DNA of 64,000 nucleotides, taken from Desulfovibrio fairfieldensis. GTDB lineage: Bacteria; Desulfobacterota; Desulfovibrionia; Desulfovibrionales; Desulfovibrionaceae. The stretch covers positions 2,260,501-2,324,500 of the forward strand of contig NZ_CP014229.1 in the NCBI RefSeq assembly GCF_001553605.1, in the 5' to 3' direction. The notes beneath the pieces are model-generated. The model was not told where the DNA came from and made no database searches. It saw only the letters and a list, made by a program, of their open reading frames with translations. The position numbers and the translations under genes are program-made. Each line of letters opens with the position of its first letter. The first letter of the stretch is position 1. Positions 9,741 through 18,608 of this stretch are shown piece after piece.

Positions 9741-9779
9741 ATCGGATTCAGCCCGGCGCTGGCGCACCGGGCTGAATCC
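9741..9779 (-). terminator. Intrinsic terminator after the TolC-like gene
   Basis: A perfect 13-bp stem (9744-9756 with 9767-9779) with a 10-nt loop is followed, in the leftward direction, by GATTTT. It starts five bases past the TolC-like stop at 9784. It suggests that the TolC-like gene is at least partly a separate transcription unit from the exporter; the 284 bases between the two genes contain no gene. Confidence 0.6.
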
Positions 9780-9783
9780 CCTC

Positions 9784-11187
9784 TTACTTAAACCAACCGG
9801 GCGCGAATGCCTCGCGCGGATCCTCGCGGTCCTCCGGAGGTTTTTGCCCCAGCGGCCCGGTGTTTATGGACATCTGCGGCAGCAGATTGCCGGTGAGCGC
9901 GCACAGTCTGTATGCGCCCACCAGGATATTGCCGCGCGCAGTTTCCGCCTGAGTGGATGAATTGTACAGCTCGCTTTCCGTGTCCAGCACGTCCAGCAGG
10001 CTGCGCTTGCCGATCTGGAACTGCTCCAGATAGGCGGTACGGGTATATTTATTGTATTCGATGGCCTTGGAGTAGTGCTTGTACTGCTCCTGGGCGGCCT
10101 GATAGTTGGTCCAGGTGCTCTCGATATCCAGTTTGAGGTCGTCAATGTAATTGTACATCACCTGCCGCGACTGGCGGATGCGCGCCGAAGCGGCCTTCCG
10201 TTCGGCCAGGTCGGCCCCGCTGTTGAAAATGTTCCAACGCACGGTGCCCAGCACGTCGAAGCTGTAAATCCAGCGGTCACTGGAGCCGCCCCGGTCTGTA
10301 TAGTCCGGCCCGGCCTCCAGGTTGAAAGTGGGATAAAAGGCGGAATCCGCCAGTTCCCGTTCGCCCCGGGCGGCCCGGATGTCCTGCATGTAGGCCGCCA
10401 GCTTGGGGTTGTTCTTCTCGGCCAGATCAAAAACCGGTTCAGGGCCCTTGAAGATCTCGGGCGGCATGGTCACCGGCATAAGCTTGCCGTAGGCCTGCAT
10501 GCCGGTCAGCCGGGTATAGGTTTCCTCGGCCACCAGCAGGGAGGCCTTGGCTTCGGAAAGGCTCGACAAGGCGCGGGAAAGGCGCGACTGCGCCTGACTC
10601 ACGTCGGCCGCCGTATCCGCGCCCAGATTGGCGCGGTCCTCGGCCTGCCCCAGAATGGCCTTGTGCTGGGCCACGTTTTTCTCGGACAGAGCATAGATAG
10701 TGCGGCGGCGCAGCAGGTCAATATGGGCAATGATGCCGTCCAGGGAAAGGGAGGTGGCGGTATCAAACACCCGCTCCTTGACCGAATCCAAAGTGGATTG
10801 CGCGCTGCGCACTCGCGAACGGGTTGCGAAGCCGTCCCAGATGGGCTGCACAAGCTTCGCGCTGACACCGGCCAGGCCCCACATCTGTTCGTCCAGATTT
10901 TGGCCTCTGGTGGTGGAATCGCTCAAAATGCTGCCGCCGGCCCGGCCGGTGACGTCCACGCGCGGACCGAAACCGGCTTTGGCCCGGTCCACCTCATGCT
11001 CCAGCACCTGGCGGTTTTCCAGCATGCCGCGCAGGCTGCGATGCGTGCGTAAAACGCCGTACACCGTATCTTCGACGGTAATGGGTTGACCGGGGGGAGG
11101 CGGAGGGGGGTAGGCGGCTTCCGCCGCCGCGACTGCCGCGGGAAGCAGCAGTGCCAAAACAGAAAGGGAGAAGGATAACAGTTTCAC
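9784..11187 (-). CDS. TolC-like outer-membrane channel of type I secretion
   Basis: This 467-aa protein starts at a GTG (11187) with GGAG upstream and has an N-terminal signal peptide (hydrophobic residues 4-22, likely cleavage near AAAEA). A Pro-rich linker precedes the two TolC/OEP repeats, which alternate helical stretches (for example NRQVLEHEVDRAKAGFGPRV near the start, and IRQSRQVMYNYIDDLKLDIE in the second half) with strand-forming segments. The C-terminal part keeps the family-like QFQIGKRSLLDVLDTESELY pattern. It completes a LapE/AggA-like tripartite secretion set with the downstream ABC and HlyD genes. Confidence 0.87.
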   Translation of the reverse strand: MKLLSFSLSVLALLLPAAVAAAEAAYPPPPPPGQPITVEDTVYGVLRTHRSLRGMLENRQVLEHEVDRAKAGFGPRVDVTGRAGGSILSDSTTRGQNLDEQMWGLAGVSAKLVQPIWDGFATRSRVRSAQSTLDSVKERVFDTATSLSLDGIIAHIDLLRRRTIYALSEKNVAQHKAILGQAEDRANLGADTAADVSQAQSRLSRALSSLSEAKASLLVAEETYTRLTGMQAYGKLMPVTMPPEIFKGPEPVFDLAEKNNPKLAAYMQDIRAARGERELADSAFYPTFNLEAGPDYTDRGGSSDRWIYSFDVLGTVRWNIFNSGADLAERKAASARIRQSRQVMYNYIDDLKLDIESTWTNYQAAQEQYKHYSKAIEYNKYTRTAYLEQFQIGKRSLLDVLDTESELYNSSTQAETARGNILVGAYRLCALTGNLLPQMSINTGPLGQKPPEDREDPREAFAPGWFK

Positions 11188-11359
11188 GGTTCACTCCAAA
11201 ATAAGGGAAAACCACCCCGTTGCGGCGTTTTCCCGCTGATGGCATGTCAGCCACGATGGCCCACATTACCGCCGGAACAGGCGGGGTCCGTCAATCCCGC
11301 ACCGGCAACGGCATGCCATGCTGCCGCCACTGTCTTTATGGCGGCCTGAACACTTATAC

Positions 11360-11940
11360 GGCAAGTGTTGGATTTAGCTTTAGCACAAGCGGAATAAAAA
11401 AGTCCACAAGTAGAAAAATTTTTTCTCTAGAAAAGGTTTAGGGCAAAAGAATTTTTTTTCTAGAAAGAATGCAAACGTCGCCCTTCACAGTTTAATCGGG
11501 CGCCACATCCCGGGGAAATTATAAATCTTTCGCGTTGAATAAATACTGCATAAAAATAAAATATATTCTGCCCCAATATCAAGACGTACAGTAGAATTAT
11601 AATTATAAAGTAAAACGGACAACTATAAATAATCATATATATAGTTATATCAATTTATAATTAAAAAACTTTATTCCAGTAAAATCATTCAAAAATCATC
11701 AAAAATCATCGCCTGTTCGAAGCAATTGCAGGCATAAAAAAATGAATATATATTTTATAGCATGGTGACTTATTTTTTTAATTGACAACTATGTATGTAA
11801 AAATGTAGATGCGTACCATACTATTACTTTATATACAGAGACATGTGTATATATTTATTCATATTTTTTGCATAAATAAATCAATATATCATTCACTTAT
11901 TCATAATAATTGCGTGCACAGATATCTATTGAAAGAGCAT
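11360..11940. other. AT-rich non-coding region upstream of the secretion genes
   Basis: This stretch is far more AT-rich than the flanking GC-rich genes and shows no convincing reading frame. It contains many short A/T runs and a repeated AAAAATCATC around 11690-11710. Just before it, a 7-bp inverted repeat (AACACTT at 11349-11355 with AAGTGTT at 11363-11369) could be an operator upstream of the TolC-like gene. A TTGACA occurs at 11782-11787, but with no clear -10. The region 11941-12127 is GC-rich again and shows no gene I can support. Confidence 0.5.
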
Positions 11941-12127
11941 ATGGACAACGGTCGATCACATCCCTGCCCGGCTATCAGAGGGAATGGGCCAAAATTACGG
12001 CAAAAGGCGCGCTCGCTCCGGCGTATAGCGGCGTACGTGGATTGCGCGCGTTTTGGCGGCGAAACGCAGCCGACCGGGCGGGGACGGCAAAGGACTTACA
12101 GCGGCGGGCCGATGCGCAAAATCGCTT

Positions 12128-12230
12128 AGAGCAGTTGACGCATTTCATGCGTGAACTACTCGGCAAGGGTTTGCCTGCAACTCCTTGCCGCGAAATGCGA
12201 GTGGGCGGGTTTTGCTCGCCGGAAACGAGC
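12128..12230 (+). repeat. Dispersed palindromic repeat, copy 1
   Basis: Two hairpins form this element: an imperfect stem at 12129-12161 built on AGAGCAGTTGACGCAT, and an 8-bp stem CGGCAAGG/CCTTGCCG at 12161-12168 and 12183-12190. The second hairpin and the following GGCGGG/CGCC hairpin recur in the same orientation at 59011-59130, with one mismatch in the central 28 bases. It ends four bases before the HD-GYP gene's stop. Confidence 0.6.
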
Positions 12231-12233
12231 ACT

Positions 12234-13298
12234 TCAAGCATTAAATTCCCCAGGTCCGCCCCATTGGCCGCTCAAGGAAAAAACAGTTGTAATACGCCCA
12301 GCCTTTTGGGCGCAAAAGGCACCCGGCCCGGCGGCGTTCTCAGAGAAAGAACGCAACGGCCTGACCACGGGCTGCAGGGGGGTATCCGGGCTGTTTCCGA
12401 CCACCACGGCGCGTCGGCCGTCGGCCGTTTCCACCACGCTGCCCACAGGGTACGCGCCCAGGCAGCGGATAACATGCTCCAGCACGTCCCGGTCAAAAGC
12501 GGCGCCGCCCAGGTCGCGCAGACGCGCCAGAGCCAGATGCGGCGGCAAGGGCGCACTGTGCGGATGAACACAGATCAGGGCGTCGTAGCTGTCCGCCACG
12601 GCGAGGATTTTCCCCGCCAGGCTGATCCGCTCCCCGCGCAGGCCCACGGGATAGCCCGTGCCGTCAACACGTTCATGGTGCTCCGCAATGCCCCGCAATA
12701 TTTCCCGGCACCGGACGTTGTGGGCCATGCAGCCGAGACCCAGCACCGGGTGCTGCCGCAAGGCGTCGACGCCGCCTTCCGCCGGGAGGGTCAAAGGATG
12801 CGGGCAGCCGGGAATATCCGGGAGCAGGGCCATGCCCACATCGCAGAACATGGCGGACAGGCCGAGATTCCGCGCCCGTTCCGGCGACAGACCGAGCTGG
12901 AGCCCGGCCAGAAGAGCAAGAATGGAGGTGCGCGCGCAGTGGGCGGGCCTGTATTCCCCGTCAAGGTCGCCCATCATGACCCCGAGCAGGGCATTGTAAT
13001 TCAGGCTCAAAACAGCGGCAGTCTCGTCAAGCAGGGCGCGGGCCCGCTCCAGAGGCGGCTGCCGCGCCGTGTTGAATTCCCGCAGCATGTCGCCGCAAAA
13101 GGCGCGCAGGGCGTTGAAAACCCGTGAGGCCGCAAAATAGACCTTCTCCAGCGGAAGCCTGGGGGGAATCTTGTCATAGCCCGGTACGGGAGGCAGGCGG
13201 AAATCCTGCGCGGGAAAGCTCTTTTTCAGCACAATGACAACAGTTGTTGATTGTTCACCGCCAAGCGCGGGCGGCCTGACGGCCTCCCGGCTCGGCAC
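12234..13298 (-). CDS. HD-GYP domain protein with variant HD motif
   Basis: This 354-aa soluble protein has an HD-GYP domain at ~110-290. The first His (AHCARTS), the HP pair (RQHPVLG), HHERVDGTGYP and VADSYDAL are all present, but the HD doublet itself reads CD (FCDVGMALLPD), so one metal-ligand His is replaced by Cys. c-di-GMP phosphodiesterase activity is therefore possible but uncertain. The start is weakly defined: GTG at 13298 is the longest frame and no strong ribosome site is visible, so a shorter product starting within the first 40 codons is possible. The gene diverges from the XRE regulator. Confidence 0.75.
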   Translation of the reverse strand: MPSREAVRPPALGGEQSTTVVIVLKKSFPAQDFRLPPVPGYDKIPPRLPLEKVYFAASRVFNALRAFCGDMLREFNTARQPPLERARALLDETAAVLSLNYNALLGVMMGDLDGEYRPAHCARTSILALLAGLQLGLSPERARNLGLSAMFCDVGMALLPDIPGCPHPLTLPAEGGVDALRQHPVLGLGCMAHNVRCREILRGIAEHHERVDGTGYPVGLRGERISLAGKILAVADSYDALICVHPHSAPLPPHLALARLRDLGGAAFDRDVLEHVIRCLGAYPVGSVVETADGRRAVVVGNSPDTPLQPVVRPLRSFSENAAGPGAFCAQKAGRITTVFSLSGQWGGPGEFNA

Positions 13299-13471
13299 GG
13301 AGGCTGCTGTCGGAGCCGGACGGGCGAAGAAGCCGCCACGCCGACAATACGCCTTTTGTGCCGTCTTTTTGGCTAATACAGTTTTTAGATATAGTCAATA
13401 CGTGTTTTAGTGCATTTTTTTTCGCGCCTCCAACTGAAAGTATGCGTAAAAAGGATACGCAGGAGGTTCAG

Positions 13472-13828
13472 GTGTCCCAGGCGACTCGAAAATTAGCCAA
13501 ACTGGTCGGAACCAACATTCAGGAACGGCGCAAAAAGCTGGGACTGACTCAGGAATGTCTGGCGGAAAAAATCGGCGTGGGCCAGCAGTCGCTTTCGCGT
13601 ATGGAGCGTGGCGACATCGCCCCCAAACTGGAGCGGCTGCCGGATGTGGCCGCCACCCTGCGCTGCTCCGTGGCGGATCTTTTCCGCGCGTCGGGCGCGG
13701 ACGACCATGCCCTGACGCGCGCGCTCGAAGACGCCCTGGCCGGTCTCAACACCCGCGAAAAGGAATACCTCGTACGAATGACGGGCGATCTGGCAGCCCT
13801 GCTGCGGGAGGCCAGAAAGTCGGGATGA
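13472..13828 (+). CDS. XRE-family HTH transcriptional regulator
   Basis: I place the start at GTG 13472 because AGGAGG lies five bases upstream; in-frame ATGs at 13358 and 13442 lack that support. The 118-aa product has a Cro/C1-type helix-turn-helix at ~10-65 (NIQERRKKLGLTQECLAEKI, then VGQQSLSRMERGDIAPKLERL) and a short C-terminal helical tail. It diverges from the HD-GYP gene and converges on the hybrid kinase with a 25-bp gap. Its targets are unknown; the AT-rich gap at 13340-13440 is a plausible autoregulatory site. Confidence 0.85.
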   Translation: MSQATRKLAKLVGTNIQERRKKLGLTQECLAEKIGVGQQSLSRMERGDIAPKLERLPDVAATLRCSVADLFRASGADDHALTRALEDALAGLNTREKEYLVRMTGDLAALLREARKSG

Positions 13829-13853
13829 GGGGCGGACGGCTCCGGAAGACGGT

Positions 13854-16325
13854 TCACGCCTTAAGCCAGCGTTCCAGTGCCGTGAACAGGCGGAGTGGAT
13901 CAATGGGCTTGGTCAGATGGTCGTTCATACCGGCGGCCAGACTTTTTTCCCAGTCCCCGCGCATGGCGTGGGCCGTCATGGCGATGATCGGCAGATCAGC
14001 AGGCACGCCCGGCAGGGCGCGGATGCGTCGGGTGGCCTCCAGGCCGTCCATCAGCGGCATCTGAACGTCCATGAGAATCAGGTCATAGCGGTTCGCGGCG
14101 GCCTCCCGCACGGCGTCCGCGCCGTTGGCGGCAATGCCCACCTCCAGGCCCGCCTCGGCCAGAATGGCCGTGGCCACTTCCTGATTGATTTCATTATCTT
14201 CTACCACCAACACGCGGCGGCCCGCCAGCTGGACGGCGGGCGCGGTCTCCCCGTCCGGCCAGACCGCAGCCGGAATAGCGGCGTCAGGCAGTTTAAAGGG
14301 CAGCTCAAAACAAAAAATGCTGCCACGGCCCGGTTCGCTGCTCACGCTGATCTTGCCGCCCATCATTTCCACCAGTTCCTTGCAGATCACCAGGCCCAGG
14401 CCCGTGCCGCCGTAGCGCCTGGTGATGGAGGTATCGGTCTGCGTAAAGGGTCGGAAAATACGCGCCACTTCCTCCCGGCTCATGCCGATGCCCGTATCGC
14501 GCACCTCAAACAGCGCCAGCAGGCTGTCTTCCCGGCGGTGTCGCGGAGATACCGATACCGCCACTTCTCCCCGCTCCGTGAACTTCACGGCATTGCTGAC
14601 CAGGTTGATCAGCACCTGGCTCACCCGCAGCGCATCGCCCACCAGTTCTCCGGGCATATCCGGCGACGCCGCGACCGACAGGCGAATGCCTTTTTCCGCA
14701 GCGCGCACGCCGCCCACGTCCCGGATGCCGTCCAGCATGTCCGCAAGCGAAAAAGGCGCCGTTTCAACATCGAATTTGCCGGATTCAATTTTGGAAAAAT
14801 CCAGAATATCGTTGATGACGTCCAACAGATTGTGGGCCGCCTGCCGGGTTTTGCCCAGATAGTCGCGCTGCTGCTCCGACAGACCGGTGTTCAGCAGCAG
14901 ATGGCACATGCCCAGAACGGCGTTCATGGGCGTGCGGATTTCATGGCTCATGCGGGCCAGGAAATCGCTTTTGGCTCTGGTGCCCGCTTCCGCCTCATCC
15001 TTGGCCAGGCGCAACGCCCGGTTGAGCTCGCGCCGCCGGATGCTCGCGCCCAGCAGAATGCCCGACGCGCGCAGGGCTTCCTCTTCCGCGCCGTTCCACT
15101 GCCGTTCCCAATGGCAGTCGTCAAAGCCGATAAAGCCCCAGACGCCGCCGTCCAGCAAAATGGGCGTCACCAGCAGGGAAAGAACGCCCTGCGGTTCCAG
15201 GATTTCCCGCTCTTTCGGGGACATCCGGCGCACCAGGCCCGTTACGGCGCGGCCTTCGCTGAAAGCGCGCTGCCAGGTGGGCAACACGTCGTCATAGGAG
15301 ACGTTTTTGAGCAGTTCCTCTTGCTGCCGGGGCCCCGCGCCGCCGGACCATTCATGGAGCTTGTCGCAGTAGAGGCGCCCGTCCTCGCCGACCCGGTTGG
15401 CCCAGACATAGGCCCTGTCCACCCTGGCCGCCGTGCCCAGAGCCGCCAGCATCCGGTAGGCCGTTCCGCCGATGTCCCCGTTGCCCTCGCCCACCAGCAG
15501 CATCTCGGCGGCCTTGTTGACCACCCGCAACAGGCTGTTGCTGTGCCGCAGGTCCTCGTTGCGTTTGCGCAGGGCCTCTTCCAGCCGCCGGATTTCGCGC
15601 AGTTCATAGACATAACCGGCAACATAGCACTCGCCCCGGATTTCCAGCCGCTCCAGCGAGACTTCCACGGGCATGGGATCGCCCGTGATGGTGCAGTGGG
15701 TCCACGGGAATTTGGCATGTCCCTCCATGAAAGCCTGCCGCAGTTTCTGCAAAATCGTCGCCTCGGAAGGACTTCCGTCACACTGGCGCTCCGGCGAAAG
15801 CTCAAAAAAGCGTTTCAGAAAATTTTGTTTGTCCGGCAGGCCGAATAAACGGACGGCCGCCTCATTGCAGTCCACGACGCGCATGTGGGCGTCCCAGAGG
15901 CTGTAGGCTATGGGAGCGGCATCCAGGCACTGCCTGAGGCGCTCGCTGAGGGATTCGGAGGCATGGGCGCGGAAGGAAGTGACATCGTGCAGCATCAGCC
16001 AGCAGCAGAGCTCTCCGGCCATGCGGCGCATGACCAGGCGCAGAAAAAAGAAGCGCTCTTTCGCGCCGCCGCCCATCGCCAGCAGGGTTTCAGCCGCCCT
16101 TCCTGTCAGGGCCGTTTCCCAGGCGGCCTGGAAACTCTTCCGCTGCGGGCCGTTCAGAGCCGCGCCGAAGAAGCCGCCCACGGGAAAACGGTCCGCGCTG
16201 AAAGGCGGCGGCAGTTCCGGACCGGCGAAAAGCACGCGCTGTTCCATGTCCAGAATTACCAGAGGACAGGGAAAAAGGCGGAGCAGTTCCTCCGTGCCGG
16301 AATGCGCGCCGCGCAAAGACGTCAT
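13854..16325 (-). CDS. Hybrid sensor histidine kinase (PAS-GAF-HisKA-HATPase-REC)
   Basis: This is a soluble hybrid kinase of 823 aa from ATG 16325 (an upstream ATG at 16385 is also in frame; the shorter start is chosen because AAGG and GGTGA lie ahead of it). In order it has an N-terminal PAS-like region, a second PAS at ~150-270, a GAF-like domain at ~285-440, HisKA with phospho-acceptor His461 in MSHEIRTPMNAVLG, an HATPase with NLVSNAVKF, DTGIGM and GGTGLGLVI, and a receiver with Asp753 in LILMDVQMPLMDG. No membrane segment is visible, so it probably senses a cytoplasmic signal. No output regulator is adjacent, and the receiver may pass phosphate to an external Hpt protein. Confidence 0.9.
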   Translation of the reverse strand: MTSLRGAHSGTEELLRLFPCPLVILDMEQRVLFAGPELPPPFSADRFPVGGFFGAALNGPQRKSFQAAWETALTGRAAETLLAMGGGAKERFFFLRLVMRRMAGELCCWLMLHDVTSFRAHASESLSERLRQCLDAAPIAYSLWDAHMRVVDCNEAAVRLFGLPDKQNFLKRFFELSPERQCDGSPSEATILQKLRQAFMEGHAKFPWTHCTITGDPMPVEVSLERLEIRGECYVAGYVYELREIRRLEEALRKRNEDLRHSNSLLRVVNKAAEMLLVGEGNGDIGGTAYRMLAALGTAARVDRAYVWANRVGEDGRLYCDKLHEWSGGAGPRQQEELLKNVSYDDVLPTWQRAFSEGRAVTGLVRRMSPKEREILEPQGVLSLLVTPILLDGGVWGFIGFDDCHWERQWNGAEEEALRASGILLGASIRRRELNRALRLAKDEAEAGTRAKSDFLARMSHEIRTPMNAVLGMCHLLLNTGLSEQQRDYLGKTRQAAHNLLDVINDILDFSKIESGKFDVETAPFSLADMLDGIRDVGGVRAAEKGIRLSVAASPDMPGELVGDALRVSQVLINLVSNAVKFTERGEVAVSVSPRHRREDSLLALFEVRDTGIGMSREEVARIFRPFTQTDTSITRRYGGTGLGLVICKELVEMMGGKISVSSEPGRGSIFCFELPFKLPDAAIPAAVWPDGETAPAVQLAGRRVLVVEDNEINQEVATAILAEAGLEVGIAANGADAVREAAANRYDLILMDVQMPLMDGLEATRRIRALPGVPADLPIIAMTAHAMRGDWEKSLAAGMNDHLTKPIDPLRLFTALERWLKA

Positions 16326-16434
16326 AGTCACCAGCCTTCTCGTAAACGGGCATGAACCACATTGCCTGCGGCGGGTTAACGGCATTCTTATCCGACAATC
16401 GCCACGGGGAAGGCCCGCTTTTCACTCCGGGCGC

Positions 16435-16465
16435 GCGACCCGGCCTCATCCGGAGGCCGGGTCGC
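16435..16465 (-). terminator. Hairpin downstream of the OsmC gene
   Basis: A 12-bp perfect stem (16435-16446 with 16454-16465) and 7-nt loop lie 27 bases past the OsmC stop. No T-run follows, so it may stabilise the mRNA end rather than terminate transcription by itself. Confidence 0.35.
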
Positions 16466-16491
16466 CGTGGGAAAATCAAAGAAAATCCCGC

Positions 16492-16902
16492 CTACTGCCG
16501 CCAGATAAAACTGAAGATCTGATCCACGTCCGGATGCAGGCTCAGATGCACGGGGCAGGTTTGCGCGGCGCGTTCTATAACGGTTTTTTCCTTCTGGCTG
16601 TAGGGCCGGTCAGGCATGATGAAAACCACTTCCACCCTGCCGATGCGGCGCGGTTCCGTAACCATGGTCTTGGTGATTTCCATTTTCGCGCCGGTCACGT
16701 CCACGCCGTGATTCTGGCAGTACAGGCCGATGATGGTCATGGCGCAGGTGCCCAGCGCCGTGGCGCAGAGGTCCGTGGGCGAAAAGGCCTCGCCCTTGCC
16801 GTGATTGTCCACCGGAGCGTCGGTGATGATTTTCGTGCCGCTTTGATCATGCGTGCATTCCACACGCAGATCTCCCAGATACGTGGCGCTGATGGTAGCC
16901 AT
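16492..16902 (-). CDS. OsmC-family protein
   Basis: The 136-aa product matches the OsmC/Ohr fold in length and pattern. A first Cys sits in the central helix (CATALGTCAMT region, ~residues 46-55) and a second in AAQTCPVHLSL near residue 115, the two positions that form the peroxidatic pair in Ohr/OsmC proteins. Reduction of organic hydroperoxides in the cytoplasm is the likely role. It is 39 bp downstream of mntP on the same strand and may share its transcript, which would link manganese handling with oxidative defence. Confidence 0.88.
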   Translation of the reverse strand: MATISATYLGDLRVECTHDQSGTKIITDAPVDNHGKGEAFSPTDLCATALGTCAMTIIGLYCQNHGVDVTGAKMEITKTMVTEPRRIGRVEVVFIMPDRPYSQKEKTVIERAAQTCPVHLSLHPDVDQIFSFIWRQ

Positions 16903-16941
16903 ATGCGTTCTCCTTATGGTTGCAGGTCAGCGTAGGATCGT

Positions 16942-17523
16942 TCAGTCAAAGACGTGATGTTCACGTAAAATATTGCAGGCCACGGCCAGCAGGGTCAAAC
17001 CGCCGAGCAGTTCGGCCCAGCCGTTCAGGGCGCAGAGCCGGGCCAGGGTTTTGCCCAGATAGACGCCGCAGGCCGTGATCAGGGCACATACCACGCCGAT
17101 GAGCGCCGCGGGCCCCCAGATGGGCGTTTGCAGCAGGGCGAAGGACAGGCCCACGGCCAGGGCGTCGATGCTGGTGGCAACGCCCAGAATCAGCAGATTG
17201 CGCCCGGCGGTAGGGTCCGTGGCGGGGCAGGAGGTTTCCCGCTGTTTCAGCGCCGCCAGGCCGGAACGGAGCATATTGCCGCCCACCCAGGCCAACAGGC
17301 CGAATGCGATCCAGTGGTCCCAGGCCTCCATATAGTCGCGTACGGACAGGCCCAGGGCCCAGCCCAGCACGGGCATCAGAAACTGAAATACGCCGAAACA
17401 GGCGGCCAGCCGGGCGTAATGACTGAGGCGCGGCGCGCGCACGGCGCAGCCCGTGGCCACGGCCACGGCAAAAGCATCCATGGACAGGGCCACGGCCAGC
17501 AGAAAAACAGTGTACAAAGGCAT
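16942..17523 (-). CDS. mntP: Putative manganese efflux pump MntP
   Basis: The 193-aa protein has six membrane segments arranged as two repeats of three. Each repeat carries the MntP Asp-containing helix motif: ALSMDAFAVAVATG near residue 12 and GVATSIDALAVGLSF near residue 113. This internal duplication is diagnostic of the MntP (YebN) family, which exports Mn2+. I looked upstream for the manganese-sensing yybP-ykoY riboswitch that often precedes this gene and did not see it. The gene diverges from the multi-spanning protein at 17647. Confidence 0.9.
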   Translation of the reverse strand: MPLYTVFLLAVALSMDAFAVAVATGCAVRAPRLSHYARLAACFGVFQFLMPVLGWALGLSVRDYMEAWDHWIAFGLLAWVGGNMLRSGLAALKQRETSCPATDPTAGRNLLILGVATSIDALAVGLSFALLQTPIWGPAALIGVVCALITACGVYLGKTLARLCALNGWAELLGGLTLLAVACNILREHHVFD

Positions 17524-17646
17524 GCGTCATCCCCACGGCGCGTCGCGGCGCATCCATACAAATACGGGGAGAGGAGTATAGATAAAGCCTCGTCCGGGAG
17601 CAAGCCCGTGCTTGCGGACCGCCCCGTCACGGGGTACAAAACGCCC

Positions 17647-18606
17647 ATGCACATTCTCCCATCCTGGCTCATCATCTGGCAATGGTGCAGCGGCCTGCTG
17701 CTCATCGGCGTGAACGCCGCGGCGGCCCTGCCTCTGATTACGGCGCTGACGTTGCTGATCGGACGGCGCGGCCGGGCCCGCTTCTGCGCTTACGGCGCGG
17801 GCCTGCTGGGCCGCCTGGGTTTCGGCCTGTCCTGGCTGGGCCTGCCGGTCATGCTCGGCGGCCTGCTCAGCCTGCTGTACACCCTGCGCGACACGGGCTA
17901 CACGCCGGGCGCGCTCTCGCCCTGGACTCCAGTCATGCTGCCCTACAGCCTCACGCTGCTGCTCTGGCTGACCGGCATGCTCTGGGCCGGGCTGCTCAGC
18001 CGCGCCTGCGCCCGCGCGCCCCTGCCCCCGGTCCGCAGCAGGCCGGAAGAGGACCGCTACACGGCGGGCGACGTCAAGGGCCGCCTGTGGCTCTGCGGGC
18101 TGGCCACCCTGTGTTTCTTCGCCACCTGGATCAGCCGTTACTGGCCCTTTGCCGCCCTGCCGTCGGGCATGGATCTCGGCCAGGCGGCATCCGTTATCCT
18201 TGCCGACGCCCTGCACAACTATTTCATAGCCTTTGCCCCGGCCGGGGCCCTGGCCCTGCTCTTTCTGCTGCGCGCGCGGCGGGACGCGGCCGCCGCCGGT
18301 TTCGGCGAGGAAGAACTTGAGCGGGCCGCGCGCTGGTGCGCCCTCTGGGCCACAATCGGCTATATCCCCTTCTGCCTGGACCGCTGGGGCCTGGCCCTGG
18401 GCTACCTGCTGCGCGGCGCGGTGCCGGACCGGCTTATGCCCCAGATCTACGCCCTGATTCCGCTCACGGCGGCCATCGCCTGCTGGGGCGCGCTGCTGGC
18501 CATGCCCAGACCGCTGCGCCGGGCCTGGCTCATCGGCCTGGGGCTCATTCTGCTGGCGCTCAAGGAAAGCCTGCCCCATATCCTGCGGCTGGCGGGCCAC
18601 GGATAG
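17647..18606 (+). CDS. Multi-spanning membrane protein, function unknown
   Basis: The 319-aa product has roughly seven or eight hydrophobic segments, spread over residues ~5-40, 50-80, 95-120, 150-170, 185-215, 240-255 and 265-305. The central loop is charged (RSRPEEDRYTAGDVKGR). Conserved-looking polar residues within helices include DALHNYF and SRYWPF. I do not recognise the family. It is followed after two bases by a lipid-anchored or secreted helical-repeat protein, so the two are probably one operon. Confidence 0.7.
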   Translation: MHILPSWLIIWQWCSGLLLIGVNAAAALPLITALTLLIGRRGRARFCAYGAGLLGRLGFGLSWLGLPVMLGGLLSLLYTLRDTGYTPGALSPWTPVMLPYSLTLLLWLTGMLWAGLLSRACARAPLPPVRSRPEEDRYTAGDVKGRLWLCGLATLCFFATWISRYWPFAALPSGMDLGQAASVILADALHNYFIAFAPAGALALLFLLRARRDAAAAGFGEEELERAARWCALWATIGYIPFCLDRWGLALGYLLRGAVPDRLMPQIYALIPLTAAIACWGALLAMPRPLRRAWLIGLGLILLALKESLPHILRLAGHG

Positions 18607-18608
18607 CA

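Noticed and set aside
11910..12240. Rightward open frame beginning in the AT-rich region
   Set aside because: It crosses the AT-rich/GC-rich boundary, runs through the palindromic repeat and continues antisense to the HD-GYP gene, so it looks like chance.
17524..17646. Possible yybP-ykoY manganese riboswitch upstream of mntP
   Set aside because: The conserved loops expected of that riboswitch are not visible in the 123-base region, and the gene's start has only a short leader.
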